From assembly GCA_964516805.1 (NCBI GenBank), contig CAZEXI010000025.1, positions 1-30,091 of the forward strand: 30,091 nt of DNA, written 5' to 3'. Positions 30,001-30,091 of this stretch are shown here, one piece after another. This DNA is from CAYSTL01 sp964516805 (GTDB lineage Archaea > Thermoplasmatota > Thermoplasmata > Halarchaeoplasmatales > Halarchaeoplasmataceae). A program made the position numbers and the translations under genes. The notes under the pieces were generated by a model, which did not search any database, was not told the origin of the DNA, and saw only the letters and a list, made by a program, of their open reading frames with translations. Positions within the stretch are counted from its first letter, which is position 1; each line of letters starts with the position of its first letter.

Positions 30001-30091
30001 ATGAATCAGAAGTTAGCCTACGGACCCGTCCCTTCTAGGCGACTTGGTCAAAGTATGGGGATCAACAATATCCCACCTAAAACTTGCACAT
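30001..30091 (+). CDS. Radical SAM protein, N-terminal fragment at window edge
   Basis: Only the first 30 codons are present. They read Y-G-P-V-P-S-R-R-L-G, then S-M-G-I-N-N-I-P-P-K-T-C-T. This is the characteristic opening of the COG0731-type radical SAM proteins, in which the first cluster Cys (K-T-C-x-x-x-C-x-x-C) appears exactly here. The rest of the cluster motif lies beyond the window. A GGTTGGGT element precedes the ATG. The reaction cannot be inferred. Confidence 0.85.
   Translation, partial: MNQKLAYGPVPSRRLGQSMGINNIPPKTCT

Noticed and set aside
1..30091. tRNA, rRNA, CRISPR, insertion sequence or attachment site
   Set aside because: Reading both strands I found no TPsiC-like motif in a tRNA context, no regularly spaced repeats and no transposase or integrase.

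Overview
The window looks like a chromosomal segment of an anaerobic euryarchaeon, possibly in or near the Thermoplasmatota. The assignment is inference. It rests on low GC with AGA/ATA-rich codons and acidic proteins, TATA boxes about 25 nt ahead of likely start points, GGTGA-type ribosome sites, a C-terminal PGF-CTERM-like sorting signal, an ADP-forming acyl-CoA synthetase alpha-type protein, Lrp and DtxR regulators, a family 4 uracil-DNA glycosylase and many 4Fe-4S/Cys-rich proteins. I saw no rRNA, tRNA, CRISPR array or insertion sequence.

Layout. 1-1624 (minus) is the N-terminal part of a receiver/multi-PAS signalling protein, followed by about 525 bp of very AT-rich non-coding DNA. 2150-7431 (minus) is a run of cell-surface genes: a lipoprotein nuclease, CARDB/Ig-like anchored proteins, an eight-bladed PQQ-type propeller with the PGF-CTERM-like tail, and a zinc-ribbon membrane protein. 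7601-10295 (plus) holds an AttH/CrtC-like protein and another surface propeller. 10406-15911 is housekeeping: pyruvate kinase, a membrane protein with a Gln-rich tail, an MFS carrier, acylphosphatase, a DUF89 phosphatase and an Lrp regulator whose start codon may be AUA. 16127-18731 pairs a protein built of two Lrp-like modules with an acyl-CoA synthetase (ADP-forming) alpha-type protein that has no beta subunit beside it.

18749-23140 is an iron/Fe-S block: a short DtxR-type repressor, divergent from two NifX-like proteins, a COG1237 metallo-beta-lactamase-fold protein, a fusion of two ferredoxin-containing Mrp/MinD ATPases, and a six-Cys/ferredoxin protein. A second, smaller locus at 25669-27057 has a DUF5320 protein, a stand-alone copy of the same six-Cys module and a second COG1237 protein. 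The module therefore occurs twice, each time beside the same hydrolase family. Between the two loci lie a probable GC-rich small RNA (about 23239-23313), a TenA enzyme with intact catalytic residues, and an unusual fusion of a ThiD-fold domain that has lost its kinase motifs to a SAM methyltransferase.

27165-29010 carries two tandem TIGR00266-family paralogues sharing a 347-bp perfectly identical tract, a sign of gene conversion, with a small membrane protein. The window ends with a uracil-DNA glycosylase carrying an extra Cys-rich tail and the first codons of a radical SAM protein.

The strongest candidates for something undescribed are the ThiD-like/methyltransferase/TenA pair, the six-Cys module shared by two COG1237 loci, the double-Lrp/synthetase pair and the small RNA.
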